A program made the position numbers and the translations under genes. Below are positions 17,262-25,667 of a stretch of 64,000 bases of DNA, in pieces. Where the stretch lies: positions 34,146 through 98,145 of the forward strand of contig NZ_BCTP01000011.1 in NCBI RefSeq assembly GCF_001571345.1, in the 5' to 3' direction. Below the pieces are notes generated by a model that saw only the letters and a list, made by a program, of their open reading frames with translations, was not told where the DNA came from and did no database searches. The stretch comes from Komagataeibacter xylinus NBRC 15237 (lineage in GTDB: Bacteria > Pseudomonadota > Alphaproteobacteria > Acetobacterales > Acetobacteraceae). Position 1 is the first letter of the stretch. Every line of letters starts with the position of its first letter.

Positions 17262-19820
17262 ATGGCTTTCGACCCAACCTTGCAAAACCGGCTGCATGCC
17301 CTTGTGGCCCAGAACGCCGCCGCCCTGCCCGTGGCTCAGGCCCTGCCAGCCCTTCAGGCCGCACTGGAGCGCACACCCAACGCCGTTCTGGTCGCCCCGC
17401 CGGGTGCGGGCAAGACCACGCTGGTGCCGCTGGCCCTGCTCGATGCGCCATGGCGTGGCGATGGGCGCATCCTCATGCTTGAGCCGCGCAGGCTGGCCAC
17501 GCGGGCTGCGGCCACCCGCATGGCGGAACTGGTGGGGGAGCCGGTTGGCGGGCTGGCGGGCTACCGCACCCGGCTTGATGGCGCGACCTCGGAGCGCACG
17601 CGCATCGAGGTGATTACCGAGGGGCTGCTCGTGCGCCGCCTGCTGTCCGACCCCACGCTTGATGGCGTGGCCTGCGTGATCTTTGATGAAATCCATGAAC
17701 GCTCGGTCGATGCCGATGCAGCGCTGGCCTTCTGCCTTGACCTGCAACGCAGCCTGCGGCCGGAACTCAGGCTGGTGGCCATGTCCGCCACCATGGATGG
17801 CGCAGCACTCGCCTCCCGCATGAATGCCGAGCGCGTGGAAAGCGAAGGCCGGATGTTCCCCGTGGAAATCCGCCACGCCACGCGCGACCTCGTGCACCGC
17901 CGCGACCTGCCCGATGCCATGGCCGCCGCCATCCGCACGGCCATGGCGCAGGATGAAGGCGACGTGCTGGCCTTCCTGCCCGGCGTGGCCGAGATCCACC
18001 GCGCCCGTACCGCCCTTGCCGGCATCGATGCCGACGTGCTGCCGCTTTATGGCGAACTCCCCCCCGCCGAGCAGGACCTGGCGCTTACGCCCCACCCCGC
18101 CGGGCGCAGGCGGGTGATCCTGTCCACCTCCATTGCCGAGACCTCGCTCACCGTGCCGGGCGTGCGCATTGTGGTCGATGGCGGGTTCCGCCGCGTGCCC
18201 CGGCTGGATGTGGGCACGGGGCTGACGCGACTCGATACGGTGCGCATCTCGCGCGCGGCGGCGGCCCAGCGCGCGGGCCGTGCGGGACGCGTGGCGCCCG
18301 GCATCGCCATAAGGCTGTGGACGGAAATGACCACCCGCGCCATGCCGCCGCATGACCAGCCGGAAATGATGGAGGCCGAACTGACCGGCCTGCGGCTTGA
18401 TGCCGCCGCATGGCAGGAGGCCATGGGCACGGAGCCTGCCGACCTGCCCTTTCCCGATACGCCCCCCAATGGCGCGTTCGAGGCCGGGCGCAGCCTGCTT
18501 GAAGCCCTCGGCGCGCTTGACGAGACGGGCCGCATCACCCGTGAGGGCACGCGCATGGCCGCTTTGGGCGCGCATCCCCGCCTGGCCGCCATGATGCTGG
18601 CCGCCCGCACGCCCCCCGAACGCGCACTGGCCGCCGACATCGCCGCCCTGCTGGAGGAACGCGACCCGCTGCGCCCCCGCCGCCCCGCAGGCGGCAACCG
18701 GGGCGCACCCCCTGCGGCACCGGCCGATATCCGCCTGCGCCTTGACCTGATTGCAGGTGGCGACCACCCCGATGCCGACCGCGCGGCACTCTCGCGCATC
18801 CGCCATGCCGCCCGCCAGTATCGCAGGCGGCTGGGGCTGGGCCGCGACATCGAGGCAGCGGGCGATCCTGCCGCCCTGATTGCCGCAGCCTTCCCCGACC
18901 GGGTGGCGCAGGCGCGCGGCGATGTCGGTTCCTTCCGGCTGGCGGGCGGTGGCAGCGCACGACTTTCCAAAACCGATGAACTGGCACGCAGCACCCTGCT
19001 GGCGGTGGCCGGCATGCATGTGCGCAAGGCTGCCGAGATCTGCCTTGCCGCCCCGCTCGAGCGCGACAACCTGCCGCAAACCCTGCTGGCGCGGGCAAAG
19101 GAGCAGGTGGAAACCACGCTCGACACCACCACCGGCAGCGTGCTGGCCCGGCGCAGGCTGCGGCTGGGCACCCTCGTGCTGCGCGACCGCACGGTTACCG
19201 CCAGCGCCGATGAGGTCTGCGCCCTGCTCTGCGCGCAGGCGGCGCAGAACCTTGCCGCCACGTTCACATGGTCCGATGCGTGCCGCCAGCTTCAGGCGCG
19301 GGTGGAGACCGCCCGCGCGCAGCTTGACCGCCCCGACCTGCCTGACCTGTCGGACACAGCACTCGCCACCACCACCGAAACATGGCTTGCCCCGTGGCTT
19401 GCCGGGGTCAACCGCCTGTCCGTGCTGGCGGAGATGGACCTGCTGGCCATGCTGCGCGCCACCATGGACCATGCCAGCCTGAAATGGCTGGACCGCATGC
19501 TGCCCACCCATCTTGAGCTGCCCGGTGGCCGCGCCGCGATCGATTACCTGCAACCCGTGCCGGTGGCCGCCGCGCGCGCCCAGACCTTTTATGGCGTGAC
19601 CCAGACCCCGCGCCTGGCCGATGGCAGGCTCGACCTGCGCATCGCCCTGCTCTCGCCCGCGGGCAGGCCGCAGGCGATCACGGCGGACCTTGCCGGGTTC
19701 TGGGCCGGGTCATGGGCGGACATGCGGCGCGACATGCGTGGGCGCTACCCCCGCCATGACTGGCCCGAGAACCCGGCAACAGCCAGCCCGCCACCACCCC
19801 GCCCGCGCCGTGGGTCGTAG
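17262..19820 (+). CDS. hrpB: ATP-dependent helicase HrpB
   Basis: DEAH-box (DExH) helicase of the HrpA/HrpB group. The 852-residue protein has Walker A VAPPGAGKTTLVPL, motif II IFDEIHER, motif III MSATMDG, motif V STSIAETSLTVPGV and motif VI AQRAGRAGR, followed by the HrpB-specific C-terminal region (LARAKEQVETTLDTTTGSV, WLAPWLAGV). Length and order match HrpB. Its cellular role is still poorly defined in bacteria. It is divergent from the dsbD-type gene with a 100-base gap that must hold both promoters. Confidence 0.95.
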   Translation: MAFDPTLQNRLHALVAQNAAALPVAQALPALQAALERTPNAVLVAPPGAGKTTLVPLALLDAPWRGDGRILMLEPRRLATRAAATRMAELVGEPVGGLAGYRTRLDGATSERTRIEVITEGLLVRRLLSDPTLDGVACVIFDEIHERSVDADAALAFCLDLQRSLRPELRLVAMSATMDGAALASRMNAERVESEGRMFPVEIRHATRDLVHRRDLPDAMAAAIRTAMAQDEGDVLAFLPGVAEIHRARTALAGIDADVLPLYGELPPAEQDLALTPHPAGRRRVILSTSIAETSLTVPGVRIVVDGGFRRVPRLDVGTGLTRLDTVRISRAAAAQRAGRAGRVAPGIAIRLWTEMTTRAMPPHDQPEMMEAELTGLRLDAAAWQEAMGTEPADLPFPDTPPNGAFEAGRSLLEALGALDETGRITREGTRMAALGAHPRLAAMMLAARTPPERALAADIAALLEERDPLRPRRPAGGNRGAPPAAPADIRLRLDLIAGGDHPDADRAALSRIRHAARQYRRRLGLGRDIEAAGDPAALIAAAFPDRVAQARGDVGSFRLAGGGSARLSKTDELARSTLLAVAGMHVRKAAEICLAAPLERDNLPQTLLARAKEQVETTLDTTTGSVLARRRLRLGTLVLRDRTVTASADEVCALLCAQAAQNLAATFTWSDACRQLQARVETARAQLDRPDLPDLSDTALATTTETWLAPWLAGVNRLSVLAEMDLLAMLRATMDHASLKWLDRMLPTHLELPGGRAAIDYLQPVPVAAARAQTFYGVTQTPRLADGRLDLRIALLSPAGRPQAITADLAGFWAGSWADMRRDMRGRYPRHDWPENPATASPPPPRPRRGS

Positions 19821-19841
19821 GAAGCAGATTAAAATAATAAA

Positions 19842-19917
19842 AGGTTTCGGGTGCTACTTTTTCCCAAAAAAACAGTATTCTCCCGAGGGTTTTTGAAAAA
19901 AGCCTCATCCGAAACAT
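19842..19917. repeat. Dispersed double-hairpin repeat, copy B (degenerate)
   Basis: Same layout as the other copies (GGTTTCGGGTGCTACTTTTT, then AAAAAAACAGTA, spacer, GGGTTTTTGAAAAAAGCC, end ATCCGAAACATC) but the first palindrome has lost most G-C pairs. It lies 22 bases after the hrpB stop in the same orientation relative to the upstream gene. Confidence 0.6.
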
Positions 19918-20028
19918 CGTGTGGTTTTCAGGCCGTATGGCGCGGGCCTGTCAGGCCGCCCCTAAAAACGCATGCATCAGCCCCCACCATGCCATGCAGA
20001 CATGGCATTGCCGCTTTTTTCGGATAAC

Positions 20029-21234
20029 ATGTCTCATCATGAACGCATTCCCCCGCCCCCCGGCATGACATGGATCGCCACGGCCCGTCCGGCTGCACGC
20101 CTGCTCCCGGTCCTGCTGCTGGGCATGACCGGCGCGGGCACGGAGGCGCTTGCACAGGACGTGGCAGCCCCCGTGGCAGCCCCCCCGCCGGGCGTGTCCG
20201 CCAGCCCCTCGCTGTTCGCGCCGCCGGTGCCCCCCGTGGTGCAGACCGGGCCGCTGACCTTCGCCCCCCTGGTGCGCCAGGTTGGCCCCGCCGTGGTGAA
20301 CATCGCCGTATCGCAGGCGCAGGACAGCCATCAGGCCACCACCCGCCAGCCCCTGCCGCCAAGCGTGAAGGGCACGCCGTTCGAGCATAAATTCCGCGAG
20401 CGCATGCGCGCCCATGGCGAGGAACTGCTCGGCGCGGGATCGGGCTTCCTGATCGACCCCGACGGCGTGATCGTGACCAATGCGCATGTGGTGGGCGGCG
20501 CCGACCAGATTACCGTCTCGCTCTCCGATGGCACGGAGTTCCCCGCCCGCCTGGTGGGCAGCGATGACCTGACCGATATCGCGGTGATCCAGATCCATGC
20601 GCCCCACCCCATGCCCTTCGTGCCGTGGGGCGACAGCAGGCTGGTCAATATCGGTGACTGGATCATGGCAGCGGGCAACCCGTTCGGGCTTGGCTCCAGT
20701 GTTACGGCAGGCATCGTCTCGGCGCGCGGGCGCGATATCGGCACCAGCCCGTTCGATGACTTTTTCCAGATCGACGCGCCCATAAACCCTGGCAATTCCG
20801 GCGGGCCATCCTTCAATCTGGGCGGGCAGGTGGTAGCGGTGAACACGGCCATCGTCTCGCCCACCGGCGGCTCGGTGGGCATAGGCTTTGGCCTGCCATC
20901 GGAGATCGTGGCCCCGATTGTGGAGGAGTTGCGCCTCAACGGGCATATAGACCGTGGCTGGCTTGGTGTTACACTGGCCGACGGCGCAGGGCATGGTGGC
21001 GTGCAGATCGTGGGAATCGACCGTGATGGCCCGGCCATGAAGGCGCATCTGCGCATTGGCGATGTCATTACGGCAGTCAATGACGAGCCGATCGACACCG
21101 CGCGCATGCTGATCCGCTCGATCGCGGCAAAGCGGCCGCATTCCACCGTAACGCTGCACATCCGCCGCCGCCACGATACCATGAGCCTGGAAGCCTGCGT
21201 AAGCCACCGCCCCGATGAAGACCTGGACGACTGA
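20029..21234 (+). CDS. HtrA/DegP-type periplasmic serine protease
   Basis: Trypsin-like protease with one PDZ domain, of the class that degrades misfolded envelope proteins. About 401 residues; signal peptide around TARPAARLLPVLLLGMTGAG ending ALAQ. The triad is visible: His153 (VTNAHVVGG), Asp183 (DLTDIAVIQI) and Ser257 (NPGNSGGPS). The PDZ region starts at about RGWLGVTLADG. With a single PDZ it is closer to DegS/short HtrA than to two-PDZ DegP. Other in-frame starts exist (19972, 20065); the ATG chosen gives a plausible leader. The response regulator gene follows directly, so the protease may belong to that system's operon. Confidence 0.9.
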   Translation: MSHHERIPPPPGMTWIATARPAARLLPVLLLGMTGAGTEALAQDVAAPVAAPPPGVSASPSLFAPPVPPVVQTGPLTFAPLVRQVGPAVVNIAVSQAQDSHQATTRQPLPPSVKGTPFEHKFRERMRAHGEELLGAGSGFLIDPDGVIVTNAHVVGGADQITVSLSDGTEFPARLVGSDDLTDIAVIQIHAPHPMPFVPWGDSRLVNIGDWIMAAGNPFGLGSSVTAGIVSARGRDIGTSPFDDFFQIDAPINPGNSGGPSFNLGGQVVAVNTAIVSPTGGSVGIGFGLPSEIVAPIVEELRLNGHIDRGWLGVTLADGAGHGGVQIVGIDRDGPAMKAHLRIGDVITAVNDEPIDTARMLIRSIAAKRPHSTVTLHIRRRHDTMSLEACVSHRPDEDLDD

Positions 21235-21265
21235 CCGACCCCGCCCCAACCGACACGAGGCCATT

Positions 21266-21946
21266 TTGCATATTCTTGTTGTTGAAGATGACCCCACCGT
21301 CCGCTCCTTCGTGGCCAAGGGCCTGAAGGAAGCAGGCCACCTGGTCGAGATGACCGATAACGGCAAGGACGGCCTGTTCATGGCCGTGAGCGAAAAGTTC
21401 GACCTGATCATACTCGACCGCATGCTGCCCGGCGGCATTGATGGCGTGCGCCTGCTCGAGACCATCCGCGCGCAGAACAACGCCACCCCCGTGCTGCTGC
21501 TCTCGGCGCTGGCCGACGTGGATGACCGCGTGCAGGGCCTCAAGGCGGGCGGCGATGACTACGTGACCAAGCCGTTCGCCTTCAGCGAACTGCTGGCCCG
21601 CGTCGAGGCCCTCGGCCGCCGGGGCCGCACCGAGACCGCGCCCCAGACCAAGCTGGAAGTGGCTGACCTCGAGATCGACCTGCTCTCGCGCACGGTGCGC
21701 CGGGCGGGGCAGAAGATCGACCTCCAGCCGCGTGAATTCCGCCTTTTGGAATATCTCGCCCGCCATGCAGGCCAGGTCGTGACCCGCACCATGCTGCTCG
21801 AGGGCGTGTGGGACTACCATTTCGACCCGCAGACCAACGTGATCGACGTGCATGTCTCGCGCCTGCGCCAGAAGGTGGACAAGCCCTTTGGCGCGCCACT
21901 CATCCATACCATCCGCAATGCGGGGTACATGCTGCGTGCCGAGTAA
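21266..21946 (+). CDS. OmpR/PhoB-family response regulator
   Basis: Two-component DNA-binding regulator: receiver domain (VVEDDPTVRSF, phospho-acceptor Asp51 in IILDRMLPGG, KPFAFSELLARV) and winged-helix output domain (LQPREFRLLEYLARHAGQVV, VDVHVSRLRQKVD-like segment, IRNAGYMLRAE). I place the start at TTG 21266, which has ACGAGG upstream and begins LHILVVEDD as family members do. An ATG at 21215 is in frame but lies inside the protease gene, has no ribosome site and adds 17 unlikely residues. It sits between the HtrA protease and its cognate kinase. Confidence 0.92.
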   Translation: MHILVVEDDPTVRSFVAKGLKEAGHLVEMTDNGKDGLFMAVSEKFDLIILDRMLPGGIDGVRLLETIRAQNNATPVLLLSALADVDDRVQGLKAGGDDYVTKPFAFSELLARVEALGRRGRTETAPQTKLEVADLEIDLLSRTVRRAGQKIDLQPREFRLLEYLARHAGQVVTRTMLLEGVWDYHFDPQTNVIDVHVSRLRQKVDKPFGAPLIHTIRNAGYMLRAE

Positions 21947-22105
21947 CAGGCGGCCCGCCGCGCCCTGCGGGAGCAACCGCGCGCCCTGTCTGGCACAGGG
22001 CGCAGCCTCCCACGGCACGGCACGGCCCCCGGCGGCAGGGATGCGCCTGCAAGGCCCGGCCCAGGCCCGGTCATGCCCGCATGATTGGTGCCTGCGCGGG
22101 TGGCC

Positions 22106-23689
22106 ATGACAACACCCGCCTTTTCCACGCCCGACCTGCCCCGTCGCTCGCGCTGGCGGGCGTGGCGGTCGGCCAGCCTGCGCTTTTCGCTGGCCTATGG
22201 CACCATGTTCGCGCTGTCTTCCATCCTGTTCATGTCGTTCATGTGGTGGGGCACGATCGGGTTCCTTGAACGCCAGGTGGAAACCGCCATCAACGCCGAT
22301 GCGCGCGGCCTGGCCGAGCGCTGGGCCATGGGTGGCCTGCCCACGCTGGCCCTGACCATCGAGGACCGGCTTGAACAGAACCTTGATGATGACGCGATCT
22401 ATCTGGTCATCGACCCGCAGGGCAATTACCTGACCGGCAACGTCTCCGCCTGGCCCGGCAAGGTCGAGCATACCGACCGGTGGTACAACCTGCCCGATAC
22501 CCGCGCCGGGCTGCGCGGCATGGCCCAGCTTCATGGCTACAACCTGCCCGGCACGGCCCAGACCCACACCGAAGGCCAGCTTGATAGCGGCTACCGCCTG
22601 CTTGTGGGGCGCGATGTGCGCGCGCGCGGCATCCTGCGCCACCTGCTGACCGATTCGCTGTTGTGGGCGTGGGTCATGGTCACGCTGCTGGCCATCAGCG
22701 GGGCGGTGCTGGTGCACCGTATCTTCCGCCGCATGGTCAAGACCGTGGCGCGCACCACCTCCGCCATTGCGCATGGCGACCTGAGCCGCCGCATGCCGCT
22801 TGTGGGCAATGGCGACGAGATGGACCAGGTGGCCGAGGCCATCAATGAAATGCTCGACCGGATCGTGCGCCTGATGGATGGCGTGCGGCAGGTATCCAAC
22901 GCCATTGCCCATGACCTGCGCACCCCCATCGCCCGCGCGCGCACCCAGCTTGAAGATGCCGCCCTCCATGCCAGCACGCCCGATGAACTGCGCGGCGCGA
23001 TCGAGCGCGCGGTAGGCGACCTTGATAACGTGACCGCCGTGTTCGAGGCCCTGCTGCGCATTGCCCAGATCGAGGCGGGGGCGCGCCGCTCGGCGTTCAT
23101 GACCTTTGACCTCGTGCCCGTGCTGCGCGACGTGGCCGACCTGTACGAAGCCGTGGCCGAAGAACATGGCATTGCCCTCGCACTCGACCTGCCCGGCCGC
23201 CTGTTCTTTTACGGCGACCGCTCGCTGGTGCAGCAGGCCGTGGCCAACATGCTCGATAACGCCATCAAATTCTCTCCCCCCGGCGGCACGGTCTTCCTGC
23301 GCGCGCACTTGCGCGAAATCGCGCCGGGGCGCCGCGCCGGCCCTACGGGCGAGGGCATGCTCGACCTTTCGGTCAGTGACGAGGGCATTGGCATGAGTGC
23401 CGCGGACATGGCGCGCGCGACCGAGCGCTTCTTCCGCGCGGAAAAGGCCCGCCACACCCCCGGCTCGGGGCTGGGGCTGTCGATGGTGCGGGCCATCGTG
23501 CAACTGCATGGGGGGCAGATGCATCTCTCCTCGCATGCGCCGGGGCTTACGGTTTCGCTCGCCCTGCCCGTGGCCGCGAGCGCCCTGAGTGAAGCGGAGG
23601 AGGATCTGTCCTCATCCACGCACATATCAGGCATGACACAAACGTCACCATTACCCCATCAGCACGACACGAACAGTAGCGTAGAGTAA
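22106..23689 (+). CDS. Sensor histidine kinase
   Basis: Membrane sensor kinase paired with the preceding regulator. 527 residues: first membrane helix (FSLAYGTMFALSSILFMSF), a periplasmic sensor region of about 130 residues, second helix (LLWAWVMVTLLAISGAVLV), HAMP (HRIFRRMVKTVARTTSAIA), HisKA with phospho-His269 in IAHDLRTPIARART, and HATPase_c (NMLDNAIKFSPPGG, SDEGIGM, GSGLGLSMVRAIVQLHGG). The start is the ATG at 22106; upstream TTG/GTG codons are also open. A 159-base gap separates it from the regulator gene. The signal sensed is unknown; linkage to an HtrA protease hints at envelope stress. Confidence 0.92.
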   Translation: MTTPAFSTPDLPRRSRWRAWRSASLRFSLAYGTMFALSSILFMSFMWWGTIGFLERQVETAINADARGLAERWAMGGLPTLALTIEDRLEQNLDDDAIYLVIDPQGNYLTGNVSAWPGKVEHTDRWYNLPDTRAGLRGMAQLHGYNLPGTAQTHTEGQLDSGYRLLVGRDVRARGILRHLLTDSLLWAWVMVTLLAISGAVLVHRIFRRMVKTVARTTSAIAHGDLSRRMPLVGNGDEMDQVAEAINEMLDRIVRLMDGVRQVSNAIAHDLRTPIARARTQLEDAALHASTPDELRGAIERAVGDLDNVTAVFEALLRIAQIEAGARRSAFMTFDLVPVLRDVADLYEAVAEEHGIALALDLPGRLFFYGDRSLVQQAVANMLDNAIKFSPPGGTVFLRAHLREIAPGRRAGPTGEGMLDLSVSDEGIGMSAADMARATERFFRAEKARHTPGSGLGLSMVRAIVQLHGGQMHLSSHAPGLTVSLALPVAASALSEAEEDLSSSTHISGMTQTSPLPHQHDTNSSVE

Positions 23690-23693
23690 CGTG

Positions 23694-24029
23694 ATGAGCT
23701 TGCAATCCTCCGTGACGCCCGCCATCGTCGTGATGAGTTTCTGTCTGTGCGGCGCAGCACCCGCGCCGATCGCGCTGCCGGAGGGCACGCCCCAGATCAT
23801 GACCGCGCGTGATGGCGGGAGCGACAAGCCGGTGATCATCACCAGCGACACCAAGGCCTATTGCACCCGGCTGCTCAACATCATTGATGCCTACGGCCCC
23901 GCCCTGCCGCAGGATGTGGACAGCCTGCGCATGCAGGGCGCTGACATGTGCCGCGAGGGGCATATCCGCTCAGGCATCGTACGGCTGCGTCGCGCGTTGG
24001 TCGAACTCAAGGAGACCACGCATTCATGA
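23694..24029 (+). CDS. Small exported protein with two cysteines, unknown function
   Basis: 111 residues; hydrophobic leader SSVTPAIVVMSFCLCGAAPA suggests secretion to the periplasm. The mature part carries two Cys (AYCTRLL and ADMCREGHI) that could form a disulfide, and a helical C-terminus (IRSGIVRLRRALVELKET). It starts 5 bases after the kinase stop and ends overlapping the SIMPL gene start (ATGA), so it is part of the protease-regulator-kinase-SIMPL gene run. No family recognised. Confidence 0.75.
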   Translation: MSLQSSVTPAIVVMSFCLCGAAPAPIALPEGTPQIMTARDGGSDKPVIITSDTKAYCTRLLNIIDAYGPALPQDVDSLRMQGADMCREGHIRSGIVRLRRALVELKETTHS

Positions 24030-24775
24030 TCAGATCACGTTTTTCATTCCCCGCCCGCGCCAGCCAGAAGGTGGCGCTGTGCGGCCTCCTGGCGGTGGCC
24101 GGGCTGCACCCGGCAGCAGGCATGGCCCAGACCCCCGACTCCACCCGCCCCGATGGCACCGAACTCGAACTGAGTGCCACCGGCACCGTGCAGGCCCCGC
24201 CTGATGAACTGACCGCCACCTTCACCGCCGAGGCGCAGGCCGATACCGCCGCTGCCGCGCAGGCGCAGCTCAATGCGCTCATCAGCAAGGCCATTGCCGC
24301 CACCGCCCATACCGACGGGCTGGTGATCAATGCCGAATCCTATTTCGTGCATCATGATGAAGGCGATGTGCACCAGAACCGCAAGCCGCAATGGGTGGCG
24401 CGGCAGGGCCTGCGCCTGACGGCAGCCGACGGCAAGGTGCTGCTGCCGCTCGTGGGCCGCATCCAGGCCGAGAATCTGGCGCTGACCCGGCTGGACTGGT
24501 CGCTTTCGCGCACCAGACGCGCGGAACTGACCCGCAAGGCCGAAACCCTGGCGCTGGAAGACATGCAGGCCCGCGCGCAGGCGGCGGCCACGACGCTGAA
24601 GCTCAGGGTGGCCTCCATCCGCTCGGTCGCGCTGGAGGAGCAGAACTTCCCCCGCCCCATGCCCATGATGATGATGGCCCGCATGGCCTCGGCCGATGCA
24701 TCTGCCCCCGAAGCCCCCACCGGCCAGCAGGATGTCACCGCGACAGCACGGGCAACGGTGATCCTGAAGCCCTGA
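24026..24775 (+). CDS. SIMPL (DUF541) domain periplasmic protein
   Basis: 249 residues: signal peptide (VALCGLLAVAGLHPAAGMAQ) and a SIMPL domain running from LELSATGTVQAPPDELTATF to the end (TARATVILKP), with the family's ARAQAAATTLKLRV segment. The SIMPL family includes oxidative-stress and envelope proteins, but no enzymatic role is established. AAGGAG lies 12 bases before the ATG. Last gene of the run that starts with the HtrA protease, which fits an envelope-stress unit. Confidence 0.88.
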   Translation: MIRSRFSFPARASQKVALCGLLAVAGLHPAAGMAQTPDSTRPDGTELELSATGTVQAPPDELTATFTAEAQADTAAAAQAQLNALISKAIAATAHTDGLVINAESYFVHHDEGDVHQNRKPQWVARQGLRLTAADGKVLLPLVGRIQAENLALTRLDWSLSRTRRAELTRKAETLALEDMQARAQAAATTLKLRVASIRSVALEEQNFPRPMPMMMMARMASADASAPEAPTGQQDVTATARATVILKP

Positions 24776-24852
24776 AAAGTTTCCGGGCGCCGCCTTTTTT
24801 CAAACAGGCGGCGTTCTTCTGGAGCTTTTTGAAAAAGGCTTCACCAAAAACT
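24776..24852. repeat. Dispersed double-hairpin repeat, copy C
   Basis: The best-paired copy: TTTCCGGGC, then GCCGCC-T6 / ACAGGCGGC, spacer, GAGCTTTTTGAAAAAGGCTT, end CACCAAAAACTG. It overlaps the stop of the SIMPL gene by only a base or so of its lead and faces the infC terminator in a convergent intergenic gap. Confidence 0.75.
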
Positions 24853-24861
24853 GTTATCCAT

Positions 24862-24898
24862 AAAAAAGCCCGGAGGGTGATCCCTCCGGGCTTTTTTT
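24862..24898. terminator. Strong bidirectional intrinsic terminator (infC / SIMPL gene)
   Basis: A-tract, then GCCCGGAGGG pairing with CCCTCCGGGC around a short TGAT loop, then a T-tract: classic terminator in both directions, 22 bases after the infC stop on the minus strand. Confidence 0.9.
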
Positions 24899-24920
24899 GC
24901 GTTCTACACCCGCGAAGGGA

Positions 24921-25457
24921 TCAACGCGGTGCCAGCACCATGATCATCTGGCGGTTTTCAAGCTTGGGCATATGCTCAACCTTGGCCAGTTCATCCATCT
25001 CGGCGCGGATACGTTCGAGAACCTTCACACCCAGATCCTGATGCGCCATTTCACGGCCACGGAAGCGAAGGGTCACCTTCACCTTGTCGCCCTCGCCGAT
25101 GAAGGTCTTCATCGCGCGCATTTTCACCTGATAGTCATTTTCATCAATGTTCGGACGAACCTTGACTTCCTTGATTTCAATGACTTTCTGCTTCTTGCGC
25201 GCTTCGTTGCGCTTCTTCTGCTGCTCGTATTTGAACTTGCCGTAATCGAGCACCTTGGCCACCGGCGGCTCGGCGTTCGGGCTGATTTCAAGCAGGTCAA
25301 GACCGGCGGCATAGGCGCGTGCCAGCGCATCACGCGTGGACATGATGCCGAGCATCTCGCCCTCTTCATCGATCAGACGCACCTGCGGCACGCGGATCTC
25401 TTCATTGACGCGGGGGCCCTCTCGATTTGGCGGAGTGGGCATCGGGGGTCTGGCTAT
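24921..25457 (-). CDS. infC: Translation initiation factor IF-3, probable AUA start
   Basis: IF-3 binds the 30S subunit and rejects wrong start codons. The protein has the N-domain ([23 protein letters not shown]), the basic linker ([22 protein letters not shown]) and the C-domain ([15 protein letters not shown]). I place the start at ATA (25457) because a perfect AGGAG lies 6 bases upstream (25464-25468). The in-frame ATG 8 codons upstream has no ribosome site and would contain the AGGAG inside the gene; the ATG 5 codons downstream also lacks one. A non-AUG start is the rule for infC in many bacteria (AUU in E. coli) and allows autoregulation. Lies 210 bases downstream of thrS. Confidence 0.93.
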   Translation of the reverse strand: MARPPMPTPPNREGPRVNEEIRVPQVRLIDEEGEMLGIMSTRDALARAYAAGLDLLEISPNAEPPVAKVLDYGKFKYEQQKKRNEARKKQKVIEIKEVKVRPNIDENDYQVKMRAMKTFIGEGDKVKVTLRFRGREMAHQDLGVKVLERIRAEMDELAKVEHMPKLENRQMIMVLAPR

Positions 25458-25667
25458 GGTCAGCTCCTGTAACTGTTGCATTCAAACGGCAGGCAAGGCC
25501 ATTCCCGCTGCCCGCGCCCCGTGGCCGGAGCCATGGAAAACACGCGGGCAAGGAATGACCTTACATTATGGAAAGATATGTGACGCAAAGACGCGCCCCA
25601 GATCAAGTACTGTCTTGCCCCGTGCCTGCGAAAACAGCCATGCAGTTCCGGCACGGGACAGAGGCAA

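Noticed and set aside
17040..19553. 837-codon minus-strand frame opposite hrpB
   Set aside because: Opposite strand of hrpB, low-complexity composition, no start signal.
25619..25657. CCCGTGCC/GGCACGGG stem after thrS as a terminator
   Set aside because: No U-run in the gene direction, loop of 23 bases, and infC continues in the same direction.
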